Origin: Typha latifolia
Lineage: Eukaryota; Streptophyta; Magnoliopsida; Poales; Typhaceae
DNA length: 64,000 bases
Assembly (NCBI GenBank): GCA_019914945.1
Contig: CM034107.1
Span: 10,354,001 to 10,418,000, forward strand
Direction: 5' to 3'
In this document: positions 35,744 to 48,100 of the stretch, piece by piece
Layout: every line of letters starts with the position of its first letter
Numbering within the stretch: the first letter of the stretch is position 1
Position numbers and translations under genes: made by a program
Notes under the pieces: generated by a model
Told to the model about the DNA's origin: nothing
What the model saw: only the letters and a program-made list of their open reading frames with translations
The model's database searches: none

Positions 35744-38407
35744 ATGGCATCATCATCATTATCATCATCATCATCGTCAAAGAAGCTTATGCTTCCTTCT
35801 TCCTTCTTCTTCTTCTTCTTCTTTCTTTTGTTCTCGAGTAGTGGAACTGTTCATGTCGATGGAAACCCAAACTATGGCGATGCCTTGGCGAAATCCATTT
35901 TGTTCTTCCAGGGACAAAGATCTGGCAGGCTTCCCTCCAGCCAAAAGATCAAATGGAGGACACACTCCGGGCTGTCGGATGGTTCGGCAGCAAATGTAAT
36001 ATATATATATATATATAGTATACAAACTAAATGACACGTATAAATAAAGATATGGTGGTAGAGTTATACGTTGTAATTATCTTCAGGTGGACCTCACCGG
36101 CGGCTACTACGACGCCGGCGACAACGTGAAGTTCGGGTTTCCGATGGCGTTCACGACGACGATGCTATCGTGGAGCGTGATCGAGTACGGGAAGCGCCTC
36201 GGGCCGCAGCTACCGGAGGCCCGGGCGGCGGTCCGATGGGCCACGGACTACCTCCTCAAGGCCGCCACGCGGACGCCGGGGAAGCTCTACGTCGGCGTGG
36301 GCGATCCGAACACCGACCACCAATGCTGGGAGCGCCCGGAGGACATGGACACGCCGCGGACCGTGTACTCGGTGTCGGCGGCCAATCCAGGGTCAGACGT
36401 GGCCGGAGAGACAGCGGCGGGGCTGGCGGCCGCCTCCCTTGTGTTCAGATCTGCAGACCCAAAGTATTCCAAGCTATTATTATCAGTGGCCAGGAATGTG
36501 ATGGACTTTGCAATCAAGTATCAAGGCAAGTATAGTGACTACCTGGGAGGAGCTGCATGCCCTTTCTATTGCTCATACTCAGGTTATAAGGTATATATAT
36601 ATATATATATGTATACTTTCCACACTCTTATCTCTTTGTATTTTTGGATCAAAATCACTTTATTCTTCTACATTACATGACAAAAGATAACTTTTTGATG
36701 ATGAACCCAAAATGCGGTGGTCAAATGATAAAAACACAGTGTGTTTTTGTAATCAAATCTCCTATTTTTTATAATAAAAAAACATAAACACTGTTGGTAA
36801 AAAGTGTGCCTTCTTCGTTTTCTTCCAGAGAACCTCTAATTATCTCTGTTTTCTTGCAAAGAACCTCTAATTATCTTGGGCGCTAATTAATATTTGTGGA
36901 TAACCTCATGGTACGTAGGATGAACTATTATGGGGAGCTTCATGGCTTTTTAGAGCTACCAACAATGCTTATTACCTTAATTATCTGAAATCTCTGGGAG
37001 CTAATGACTTAGTCGACATGTTTAGCTGGGACAACAAGTTTGCAGGAGCTCGCGTTTTATTATCCAGAGTAATTGCTTTTTTATTATGCATAAATACTAA
37101 TTAACTTAGCTCTAATATATTCCTTAATTGATATCTAATGCTATGCTTGTTGTAGAAAATTTTGGTGGACAAAGACAAGTCTTTTGAACCCTTTATGTAC
37201 CAGGCTGAGGATTTTATGTGCAGAATTTTGCCAAACTCTCCTTCTTCAACAACACAGTATACACCAGGTTAGAGAGGCTTCATTACTTCTTTCTCTCGCA
37301 TCTAATGACTCTGATCACTCTCGTTCATATTCTTTACGACCTCCTGCATACTTTTTCAATTATAATCAGAGTCATCTAATCATGTACAATTGATATGTTA
37401 ATGCGCATCCAACTATGCATCTGGGTAAACCCGCACCGATCTCTATGCATTGAAACTGCGCTTCATTGTCAAATATATTCTATTTACACAAAGTAAAGCT
37501 CTATAATTAAACTTCTTTGCTTTGATCCAGGTGGTCTTATGTACAAGCAGAGTTCTTCCAATCTCCAGCATGTAACTTCCACAAGTTTCTTGTTCACTAC
37601 TTATGCTAAGTACATGGCCTCCTCCAACCATACTTTCCAGTGCCAGAACATCTTGGTGACACATAAAACACTGAAAGCCTGGGCCAAGAAACAGGTAATG
37701 AGAGATTTACACACAGTAGAATTTGAGGATTAAAGGTTGTGATATAAATTTCTCATAGAGAGAAAATAGGGAGTTATGTAATTTACTTATGAGATAACAT
37801 ATTATTGAACTTAAGATTAAGGCTGTTTTGGTTATTAGATATATGTATAATGAAATTAGCTCATATATGTAGTAACTCTAGGCTAGGTGATTAGGTGAAC
37901 TACAGCAGAGTATTTTTATGACAATATAAATAAAATGTAGAGATGTAAACTATAATTTTTTTTCCGCTAATGTGATAGTGCTCAAATAGTTAAAAATTTC
38001 TACTTAGCTTAAAACAATGATGAATTCTTACCCAAAACACACATTAATGCTAACTTGTGCTTCCAAATTAAATACAATTTCAGGTGGACTACATCTTGGG
38101 AGTAAACCCTCTAAAGTTATCCTACATGGTGGGATTTGGCACAAACTATCCAAAGAGGATACACCACAGAGGCTCTTCCCTACCCTCCATGGCAAGCCAT
38201 TCAAGCCCCATTGGTTGCCAAGCTGGTTTCCAATCTTACTACACATCCAGTAACCCTAACCCTAACATCCTAATAGGTGCAGTGGTTGGTGGGCCGGATC
38301 AAAATGATGCATTTCCTGATGATCGGACGGACTACAGTCGATCAGAGCCTGCCACATATATCAATGCTCCTCTAGTTGGTTCTCTTGCTTGGTTGTTTGG
38401 AAGCTAA
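35744..38407 (+). CDS. Endo-1,4-beta-glucanase, GH9 class B
   Basis: Six exons in phase encode 501 aa: 35744-35995, 36087-36590, 36919-37068, 37156-37267, 37531-37694 and 38084-38407. A Ser-rich start and a Phe/Leu-rich core ([14 protein letters not shown]) form a secretion signal. The GH9 domain is complete: [27 protein letters not shown] with Asp93/Asp96, the His motif [12 protein letters not shown], and [19 protein letters not shown] with the catalytic Glu near 482. There is no C-terminal carbohydrate-binding module or membrane anchor, so it is a secreted class B enzyme acting on cell-wall beta-1,4-glucan. The upstream ATG at 35705 would add 13 residues but probably precedes the transcription start. 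It converges on the APO3-like gene. Confidence 0.92.
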
Positions 38408-39279
38408 GGCAGTGGCTGAGGATTCTAACATGGGGTTATAATGCATTACATTACATGCTTTTGTTGTCTATTTTTTAGGTCTAGTTTAGAGTTTTAAATT
38501 AAGGGATACTCTGCATGAATTGTATGATTAGTAGGAGTGGAGTGCTTAAGAAGTGTGTGCGATTGTGGGAAGCAGCATGTGACGTTTAATCTCATAATAT
38601 AAAATAAATGATCGACTCTGAAAGGATTTATATTGGATAGTGTTTAAATATAAGGGATAAAATTGTATGCCATTCGGTTTACTTTGTGCTGGTTGAAGCT
38701 AACAGACCTCATTGGTTAAAATGAATAATTAATGTCAGGTATAATTGTGAGGAGTGGCTCCTAAATACCACATAGCATCCACATCATACTGTTGTACCTA
38801 AATGTTGCTAATCCCAAAATGATTCACACAATTAAAGGAGTGAAAAATATCCTTTTGTTCACCAATCCTAGATAAATAGTTTCGCAGAAATGGAAGTTCT
38901 TTAAATAATATGGTAATATACAATCAGATACTGTATGAAACCAATCAGATACAGTCGTTCATGAAACAACCAGGTATGGTTTTCATGTTTCCTTAGACAA
39001 TATACAATCTACAAACTACCTTGGGAGTTCTTTCTCCAATTTTTGGCATTTGAGGTGTCTGCTATTATGGAGCATGTACGTACATGGAATGTAGCATCAC
39101 CACTTGCGTGATAGCTTCAATCACAATACTCTGATTTCGTCTTCTGAATGGTTCCCTACGAACACTAAAGAGAACCTGAGCATTTTATTATCTTGTTCTT
39201 CGAGCTGATGCATTTATTATTTCTTTTCCTGTGATCACTGAAACAGATATAGCCAATGAAATACAATCTGCTATGGAGC
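38408..39279. other. Convergent 3' intergenic region between GH9 and APO3-like genes
   Basis: It holds the two 3' UTRs. No further gene is seen. Confidence 0.5.
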
Positions 39280-40656
39280 TCAAGCAACCATATCATACTC
39301 ATCACGATCAGGAGGTACCACATCCAATCTCATCATACTTATGTATTGTTTTGGCACCTGCGCACCAGCCTGCACACAGAGCTCAACAATTGCTGGAGCC
39401 TTTCCATAGTACCTCTTCAGGTCATTGTCCAGCAGGGGGCTAGTAACATCCCTCACATGCCAGACATAATTTGGTTTGATCAAATCATCAATAGTTGCTT
39501 CTTGCCATGCATGCAAACCATCACGGAATTGGTGCTTCGTAGCTTTACACAACCTCACCTTGTGTCCCTTAGGCCCCACCTGGACTGCAGGGCAGTAGCC
39601 ACAGGTCCATACACTATAATTCTCCATTAGCTTCATAGCTCCTGCGCGCATATCAAGCCAGGACTGCAATGTTCTGGAACTTAGTTCACTCACCGTGACT
39701 TCTTTTTCATCATTGGAGCTGACTGGCAAAGATGAATGTACTGGGTCAAAAGTTCTTTCAGCGGTCATATTTTCTTCTGCTTCAGACTCAAAGTCTACAA
39801 TTCTTCCTTCAATTGAATAAACAGGCCTCGTTCTTCTTTTAGTTGGGTATCGTTTAAGATCCACACCGGCTTGGATGCATAGCTCAACTACCGCTGGAAG
39901 CCTCTGAACACCAAACCTTTCCTTGTGTCCAACTCTCGGCTTTCCAACTCTATCAAGGAGGTGGTAGCAATATGGAAAACCAACAACATCTCTTATTCCT
40001 CCTATCCTCCACACATGGGTAGAATTCCTAGAACCACATCTAGGGCCCTCACAGGTCCTTATCTCATGGCCAATGTGACCAATGTGCACTTCTGAACAAA
40101 ACCTGGAGATACAAGTATTGTTATTCACACAATCTAATTTTCACTTTAACCCACAATTACAATATTCACAACTTTGAAAAAAAATGAGGAATGCTCTAGA
40201 GGAAGATGCGAGAGATGGAGAGATTTACTTGCATCTTTTCACAGGGATAGCAGTATCACCATCAACAAGTTTGGCAAGACCGCGAAGCAGTGTCTCTCTT
40301 GCAGTGTAGACTTGGTGGGCTACCTCAATGAGGTGGGATACAAGGAGGCCATTCTCAGGAGCATGCACAAGGACTCTACATGGATTTTCCTGCCTGATTT
40401 GCTTCTCTTCCTTAGCCCTCTGGATCAGAATCTTCATGGGTGTCGGATATGGTTTTCTCTCCCATTTCCTTCCAGGCCTAGGAATATCAACATATGGGAT
40501 TTCCTCATCTTGCCCGTCATCTTCCTGCAAATCTTTTGTCTCTTCTCTGTGAAAAATTCTCCTTCGTGAGCTGAAAGGGGCTAGACATTTGACTTGAATT
40601 TGGATTTTCTTTGTTCTACAAAAAATATACTGCATCAAGGGCTTTTCCAGCAGCAT
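39280..40656 (-). CDS. APO protein 3-like organellar RNA-splicing factor
   Basis: Two exons (40229-40656 and 39280-40102) join through a split Lys codon to give 416 aa. Two APO domains are visible. The first has CKFCSEVHIGHIGHEIRTC then HVW (Cys142 onward); the second has CGYCPAVQVGPKGHKVRLC then HAW (Cys310 onward). Both contain the Cys/His zinc-binding pattern. APO proteins bind RNA and promote group II intron splicing in organelles. Sequence such as KPRVGHKERF and RPVYSIEGRIVDF favours the mitochondrial APO3 type over plastid APO1/APO2. The basic N-terminus (FCRTKKIQIQVKC) fits an organelle presequence; Met8 is an alternative start. An upstream out-of-frame ATG opens a 15-codon ORF that overlaps this start. 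Confidence 0.88.
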
Positions 40657-41935
40657 CCCTCATCCAAGTTGTTTGTAATTTTTGTAAATGTGAGTAAATT
40701 TTCTGAAACAGAAAGGAAAGGTAAAAATATGTTACTCCGTAAATACGCATTTATGACTCAAGTTTAACTTGTAAATTGTAATCTTCGACAGCCATTTTTT
40801 TAATTAAGACAGTAAACTGCAATACTAAAACAAGATTATGAAGTGAAAACTTGCATCATGATGAAATATTAAAGATGAGAAAGAGAGGAAAAGAATACAA
40901 AGTACCAACTGAGATAGAACTTCATGCAGTAGTCTTATAAAGTAATTTAAAAGTTTAAGTCTCTAGATTCATATTCATGCATGATTTTTCTTCAAACCTT
41001 AAGTTTCGCAATGTACACCTTTCAAAGCTTGGGCTTATGACATATTGGTTCTAGATTATATGTTATGTTATTTGATATCATAGGTTTCCCTTTCCAGTTG
41101 GTGTTTTAATTTCTATAATGTACTGCTAATTAGATCTCATTGTTCCAATTTTTTCAACAATCTAACGGAAAGTGAAGCCGACCAAATAATAGCCTTCACA
41201 ACCAAGACGAAATTTGTCCTTTTAACTATTAGACTTTGATGAGGAAATTCAACAAACATCTATTGGGCACTAAGGTTGAATCTTTCCACAACATCACTAA
41301 GGAAACCTTTTTGCTCTACAGTCGCATTATGACAGTTCCCCTCCCCTTGTACACTCCTAACATCTCACAGTGAAGGAAAGTTGAAAGAGAAAGAAAAAAA
41401 AAATTCTACCACTTAACACTCCATTGCTGAGCAATCAACAGATCCAAGATAGACATGCTGCCTCTTCTCAAGTGTTAAATCCCTCATGTTCTGAACCATC
41501 AAGGAAGGAAAAGGGAGACCCTCTTCTACCACCACCTCATTCACGCTGTAGTTTCACTCTTCTCTTCGAAAATCTTTGCAGGAGAGCAGAGTAGAAAAGG
41601 AAACAATACAAATCAAATTCTTTTCTGCATTAGGGATATTTGCAATTTTGCATTTAACACCCTACAATTTTGATGAATTTGCATTGCACTCCCTGTAGTA
41701 TCCCAAACCTAGATTAGGTGAACACTACTAAAAGATGACATATCAATTATAAGAATATTTTGTCAAGACCAGAGTGTTGTCTACTAATAACCTACTAATA
41801 TAGGTTATGGTCATAAATGATACACAAATCATCAGCATTATCCATTTAATAATTGAGGTAGGTTGTGATGATTATATACTGCAATTTGATGTATGATTAA
41901 AGTATTAACTTATATTTGCAAGTGTATGTGCTCGA
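40657..41935. other. Upstream region of the APO3-like gene, no further gene seen
   Basis: An acceptor-like site (TTTCTGTTTCAG read on the minus strand) near 40702 suggests a separate 5' UTR exon further upstream. No reliable promoter element was found. Confidence 0.35.
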
Positions 41936-43520
41936 TGTAGGGGTGAAAACATAACGGATACGGATCGGATAGTGTTCAACCCATATCGGATCTATATTTT
42001 GGTCCGGATACGGATATTGGGCGGATAACAAATTTTAAAACCACATCCTAACTAAATGAATATGAACAATTTTTAAATATAAATCGGATAGTTTTCGGAT
42101 AAGAATTGGATGTTAAATGAATGCATATCAGATCTTAAATAGATACATATTAAATCTTAAATTATTTATGACATTTCTTTTGGACAAAATTAACACAAAA
42201 AATTAAGAGTTTCACAAAAATAATTTCTTGCATGTCAAATACATATAAAGTTAGTAAAATTAATTTCTACAAATAATAGAGAACACATCATTAGTAACAA
42301 TATTAATATTCACTATCTAAATGATTTTTCTGGGTCTCTCTCTCGATCTCTCTCTCTCTCTCTCGGTCTCTCTCTCTCGATCTCTCCTCTCTCGGGGGCT
42401 AGGGCATGAAACGGGCGGCGATCGGCAAGCGATGGCGACGGCGACTACAATGGCAAAGGTGAGTATCTCTTTTTCTCATTCTATTACGGCACGTGTCGTG
42501 CCGGCCAGTGGTCGGCACGGTCCGTGCTTGTGGCACAGCCATAGTTGGATCTAGTAACCTCATTAAATTTGTCCAGTTGCACAGTGGCATCATTCTTGAT
42601 CAATATTTCAAAATCAGCTAGGATGTGCATAAAGAATGCAAGCAACAAAAAATTAGAAGAAAATAATACATTATACATAATATAACATTATTAACAAAAT
42701 TATACCACACAAGGAACAATATCAAGAAATTAAATTAACACAAGTTCAAATAAAAAGTCTAGACATAGAGTTCACATTAACTTCAACAAATTAAATTAAC
42801 ACAAGTTCAAAAAAATATCAATATCCCAAAGTTACAGAGGAATAAAAATACCCAACTATCCAGAAAGAATGCATATTAAGCAATATCTATAATCTCAGAA
42901 GGAGGACCGTTTCCCTAAAAACATAGAGAAGACAGCCATGCCCTAAAATTAGCATCTGAATCTCTAGACAAACTGAACAATCTTTAAAAAGCAGGGTAGA
43001 AATTAAAGAGTTCTCTGATCACCGACAAGAAGAAGAAGAACCTTAATCGATATCTCATCTATTACATATGAACTATAGACAAACTGACTAACAAATTTTA
43101 TGTATTGATAGAAAGATCCACTTACAATCGGGGACTTGAGGTGAAGATAGGGTAGTGGGTAGTGGATCGGGGAGTGGGCTGGGGAAGGTGAAGGAGAGAA
43201 AGCGGGAAGGTCGGAGGTGCTCCAACTCACCGGGTTCCAGGCCAGAGCCTATCTTTTTCTACCATTACACAATGATCGCAATGAGAAGAGAAGAGAAGAG
43301 AAGAGAGGAGAGGAGGTGGTGGTAGAGGGGGAGGGGAGGGGAGGAGGTGTTGTAGAGGCTACCGGCGTCGAGAGGAGGAAGACGGTGAATAGGAAGATAG
43401 GAGGCGGCTGATGCACCGGTAGGTTTAGTTGTTTACATTTAACCGGGTTAACGGATATCCGTTATTCGGATCCGAACCCAACTAACTTATATAAAATCAT
43501 ATCCGAATATGAATCCGATC
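41936..43520. mobile_element. hAT-like element with GC-rich, possibly captured, interior
   Basis: The left end reads TAGGGGTGAAAAC followed by GGATACGGATCGGATAG. The right side carries inverted ATCCGTTATTCGGATCCGA and ATATCCGAATATGAATCCGA. A clean right terminus was not found. The interior has a (CT)n leader-like stretch (42330-42390) followed by GCGATGGCGACGGCG, and a purine-rich GAGAAGAGAAGAG block (43280-43400) that reads as a CT-rich leader on the minus strand. No long ORF exists. Confidence 0.4.
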
Positions 43521-43825
43521 TAACTAACTCATATTTCTTCTCATCTCTTTTATTCTCCTTAATTAAACACTTATTTACTAAATATATTATTATAAAATAC
43601 AACTAACAAAATATGTGTTTAATAAATATAATCAACTAAATAAGCTATTTGTTTCTAAATATGTATCTCTTAATACACATATAACCATATAAAATATTCC
43701 ATGCACGCTCTCTTTTCACTTAAACCATCAACTGTTTGTCGATTGCATTTTATTTCACAGAGGATATAGAAATAGTGAATGATTTAAATTCTAAAATTTA
43801 ATGGACTCAGTAAAAAAAATTTCTA

Positions 43826-44232
43826 GAAAAATTTGCGTATAACACCCTATCTATCTTTTAATAAAATTATAGTTTACACTCAATATTTTTGTTATTATAA
43901 ATCCAGCCTTATAATTTAGCTAATATGTATAAAAAAAACTCTGCCGTCAAATCAGTTAGTTAAATTTAACCAATTTTCTGAATTAAGTTAATTATACTAA
44001 AAAAAATTATGATCAAACAAGTCAAACTAAGGACATTTTAGTTATTTTAGATATAAAGCTATTTTAGTTATTTTAGAAATAAAATATTTTTAATTAACAG
44101 AATATTCTTACGGTATTAGTTCAAATTTAACGCAGGATATTTTTCTACACATATTCACTAAATCATACTAGTCAATTTATAAATAATAAAAATATAGGGT
44201 GTAAACAACGTAGGGTTTTATATACAAATTTC
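43826..44232. mobile_element. MITE
   Basis: The left end, GAAAAATTTGCGTATAACACC, is matched in inverse by the right end, GAAATTTGTATATAAAACCC on the opposite strand. GGGTGTAAAC and GTTTACACTC lie just inside. It is 407 bp, AT-rich and non-coding. Confidence 0.5.
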
Positions 44233-44417
44233 TTCTTTTTTTATAATAAAAGTGTAGCCTGATTTTATACGGATCCTTCAAGTGATGTTATGCTAAACTT
44301 ATCAGCATTTTATATTATAACTAAAGTATATTTATTATCAGGTTATAAAAAAGTTAGTTTATCACAAAATTTCATTTTATATTAGACTCTCTGAATTAAG
44401 ATAAATAGTAACTAGGA

Positions 44418-44783
44418 TATTTTACAAATTATATCATATATTTTATCTATTTTATAATTCATATTCTGTGTCATTGACGATTTTATAACTCGACCATGCT
44501 TTCTTTCTATAATTCTTGTTTAACATCTCGATATTATTTTAACTAATTCCTCACCATTAGTTTTTCTCTTCTTTACCCCTCATCTATAAGAAGGCTTAGG
44601 TAATTTAGATATTTATAAATTATTTTATATATTATAATAAAATATTACTTTGCACCTACTATTTAAACTAACCGATGGTATTAAATAAGAATTATAGAAA
44701 AAAATATAGTCGGGTTATAAGAATCTTAAAACTGCGTGTGAATTAAAGACTAAATAAAATATAGGGTGTAATTTATAAAATTA
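44418..44783. mobile_element. MITE
   Basis: The left end TTTTACAAATTATATCATA pairs with the right end, TTTTATAAATTACACCCTA on the opposite strand. Internal inverted motifs (TATAATTCTTGTTTAACA and GGTATTAAATAAGAATTATA) extend the palindrome. Fragments of the same family lie at about 15600-15850. Confidence 0.5.
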
Positions 44784-45166
44784 GGTATCTAGGGTTATTA
44801 TATCCAAGCCAATTTGACCACTGAGTTAAAATAACCCAACGGTATGGCGGCCGATCGTACAGTGATAGTACTACACTATCCGAGAGGTGAGCGTAAACCT
44901 ACGATCACCGGGCGTTACCATCACTGCGCGTTTCGTTCACATAATCGTGGAAGGGGTCGCGCCGAGGAAAGTCACACACCAACCATTTCGGATTATTTTA
45001 TTTTTCCTCTTTTATTTTTCATCTCCCCAGCTTTTATTGTTGCCATAGTGTGAGCGAGTATTGAGAAAGCCTTAGCCTTAGCCTTCTTAGCCTTCTTAGC
45101 CTTAGCCGCCCCTCCCTTCCTTCCTCCCTCCCATCTCCAACTTGTTTTCTTTCTAGGGCATCGGAA
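44784..45166 (+). promoter_or_regulatory. Promoter and 5' leader region of the ferrochelatase gene
   Basis: A GC-rich island (44840-45000) precedes a pyrimidine-rich leader. At 45069-45107 the leader has tandem AGCCTTAGCCTTAGCCTTCT-type repeats. No clear TATA box was found. Confidence 0.4.
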
Positions 45167-48100
45167 ATGGGGATCGAGGTCTTGGCGCTTTCCCTCCCTT
45201 CTCCCGCCTCTCAGTGTAAGATGCCTTCTAACCCTTCCCTTCTGTTTGGATTGCGATATGGATGCGAAGAAATGTGAATGGGCTTCCTTTCGATCTTTGT
45301 GGGTTTTAGGGGAGAGGTTGTCCTCGTCTCACCAGGCGAGTACGAGGGGTGCGATTGAGATGGGCAATTCCGAGCTCGGTGGGTCTTCTTCCAGTTTGGC
45401 CTTGCCGAAATCTTCGCCGGCGAGGTAAAGATTGTTTCATTAGCTTGGGGATGACCTTGGTCGTGTAGTTCCTGCATCAGCTGAGCTATTTTAATGTTTG
45501 GAATTTTCTTTTTTTAATGAACGAGTCTAATAGTTTAATTGATTATTTTAATCAGCTGAATTTTTTTTCCCCGACTCCTCTCATCTTGCTATCCTAATAT
45601 ATACAACTTTTTTTGTTGCTTCTAGCTCTTTTTTTTTTTTTAATATTTATAATGGTGTAACCTTCAGTCTTCAATGTAAGTGGTTGAGATATATTACGGC
45701 AGATTTTAGTACCTCAATTGAATGAACGTTGTTGTTATTTCACAATGTAGCATTACTCTCTTTTATAGGCCCTTTTATGTAAATATTTGTTTAATAAGAA
45801 CACATATGTATCGCTACTAAGCAATACTTTATGGTTGTAGAACATGGCAATGAACTTTGTCGTCCCAATTTCATAACTATCAACTGTTCCATTTTGTGTA
45901 TGACAGAGTTATTCTGCCACCAAAATGCTCATTCCAAACATGTAATAATTCTCTCGGCGGCCAGATGGAAGCTTACAGTAGACAACACCATCGAAAGAGC
46001 TCTCTAGTCTCTAAATATTGCCAGCGGTGGTTTAATCAACCTTTCCCTGATTATAGGGCTCCATTTGAAAGATACTCATCTTCTTCTGAGGCAGTTCTTA
46101 CTTCCAATTCACAATCAGCATCAAACACCCTTCTTGTTGGCGATGAAAAAGTTGGTGTTTTGTTATTAAATCTTGGAGGTCCAGAGACTCTTGATGATGT
46201 GCAGCCTTTCTTATTTAATCTTTTTGCTGATCCGGTAAATGAAGATTATTTCTCCTCTCTTCCTTGCATGCGACTTAGAACTTTCAGCAATGCTCGCAGT
46301 TTCTGTGCACTTGAATCTTGGTTTTCTTTGAAACTTAGTTTCCGCTAATAATTTTAGAGGAGACCTTTGGCCTGACTCTTGAAATCATTTAAGTTGAGAT
46401 TAAGTACTTGTAGGAGGTAACTGTGCATATTGTGTTTACTGGTGTAAATAATGGTTTAATGTATGCTTAATCTTAAGATGCATTTTTCATATGGAAACTA
46501 TACCTTCATGCTTATTTCATTGTTTATTAATTCAAAAAGAAAAGCTATTCAGTTTTATTCCTGTTTGGTGTATTGATGTTAGAACTTTACATTTTGGTAT
46601 GTTGAGCAAATTTTGTTGCCTTCTATTCCCTCTAGTATTCAAAGTTTCAATCCCTCAACTTCAAAAGCTTGTCCCAAATATGTCTCACCAGCTTGAGCAT
46701 CAGCATAAAATCCACTGAATTTTGAGAAAGATTTATAAATGGATCCTCTAAGTTTGCAACACCCTTCTGGCTAATGCATTGTTGTGCAAAAATAGAAAAA
46801 TATTTTCTTCTATGGTCCAGATCTTGATTGATTATTTTCACATAACTTTGCTCATTTAGCTTATTTATTTACCCTCTGGATCTGGAAAGCTATTAGCAAC
46901 TTTTCAAGTATGCAGGTCTTCTTTATAACTTATTAATGATGCATGAATAACAGGACATCATCCGGCTTCCCAAAATGTTCCGGTTTCTTCAGAAGCCATT
47001 GGCGCAGTTCATATCTGTTGTTAGAGCCCCAAAGAGCAAAGAAGGTTATGCATCAATTGGTGGTGGTTCTCCTCTTCGCCAAATAACTGATTCACAAGTA
47101 TGCTTTGTTTATTTTAGTTTAATGTTTAGGAGTCAGCATTATTAGTTTTAGTAGTCTCATGGTAAAGAAGATTGTTGAGTTATAAATTTTTTTCCTATAG
47201 ATTTCCGGAATCATTTAAAACAGGTACATCTAATGGCTTAGAACTCCAATTAGTACTCTTGGTTCCTTTGCATTTGCTTAGTATTGTAGAAGTAGAAGTA
47301 ACATCCAATCTAGTTTCACTTGCAATTGCAATCATTCAGATTCTGGACTTTCAGTATTTGAACATGACATATAAGCCTTGGTGCTAGAGAAAGCACCACA
47401 AGTGCTTTTCTTAATCTCTCCTTTTTGCTCACTCCTCATGCATTGATATGGTCTTTACATTTAATGCTATCTCTTACTTTTTCGTAAGTTTGTTGATTAT
47501 TTGGTTATCAGGCTGCCAGCCAGTAAATAGTATCTCAGGTAGGATCTGTTTACTTATATGTAATGATACAGGACTAAAGACTAAATTGATCCGCTGCTTA
47601 CGGAAATTTAAAATATGATTGAAGGTGTACTTTTCAACTTTACTATAATTTAGGCATATGCTTAACTTGTGTCTATATCTGTTTGACCAAGTAGCAAGAC
47701 ACTTCTCCTAAACATTACCCCATAAATCGCACTTGCAAACTTGCAATAGTAGTCTTGTGGTTACATGCTGCAGGGAGAACACATTGTAAGACAAAGAAAC
47801 AAATAGTCCTCATAGTGGTCCTCACAAATAGTTCCCAAATTTGTGCTCCAGCTGAAACCAAGTCAGAATGAGCGAAGCTCAAGAGGCTCATCAGCCAACA
47901 AGCTCATTTGAGACCGTTAGATTCAAAGTGTTTTGCTTGTGACATATTGGCTTTATATAGGAAAAAGAATTAAAAGGAGGAGCCTAGAGTCTGCTCATAG
48001 ATAAGACAGAATTAATTTGATTTGGTTATATGGTTATTGCTTTCGCTTTTCATTTATGTGCAAATAATGGTGTCTCTACTATCATTCTTACAGTGAAACT

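Noticed and set aside
38251..38267. Telomere-like TAACCCTAACCCTAAC
   Set aside because: It is short and lies inside GH9 exon 6, where it encodes NPNPN; this is coding sequence, not an interstitial telomere.
45246..45428. Separate 60-aa ORF at the ferrochelatase 5' end
   Set aside because: Its second half is exon 2 of ferrochelatase, in phase with MGIEVLAL at 45167 after a 94-nt intron; the first half is intron.
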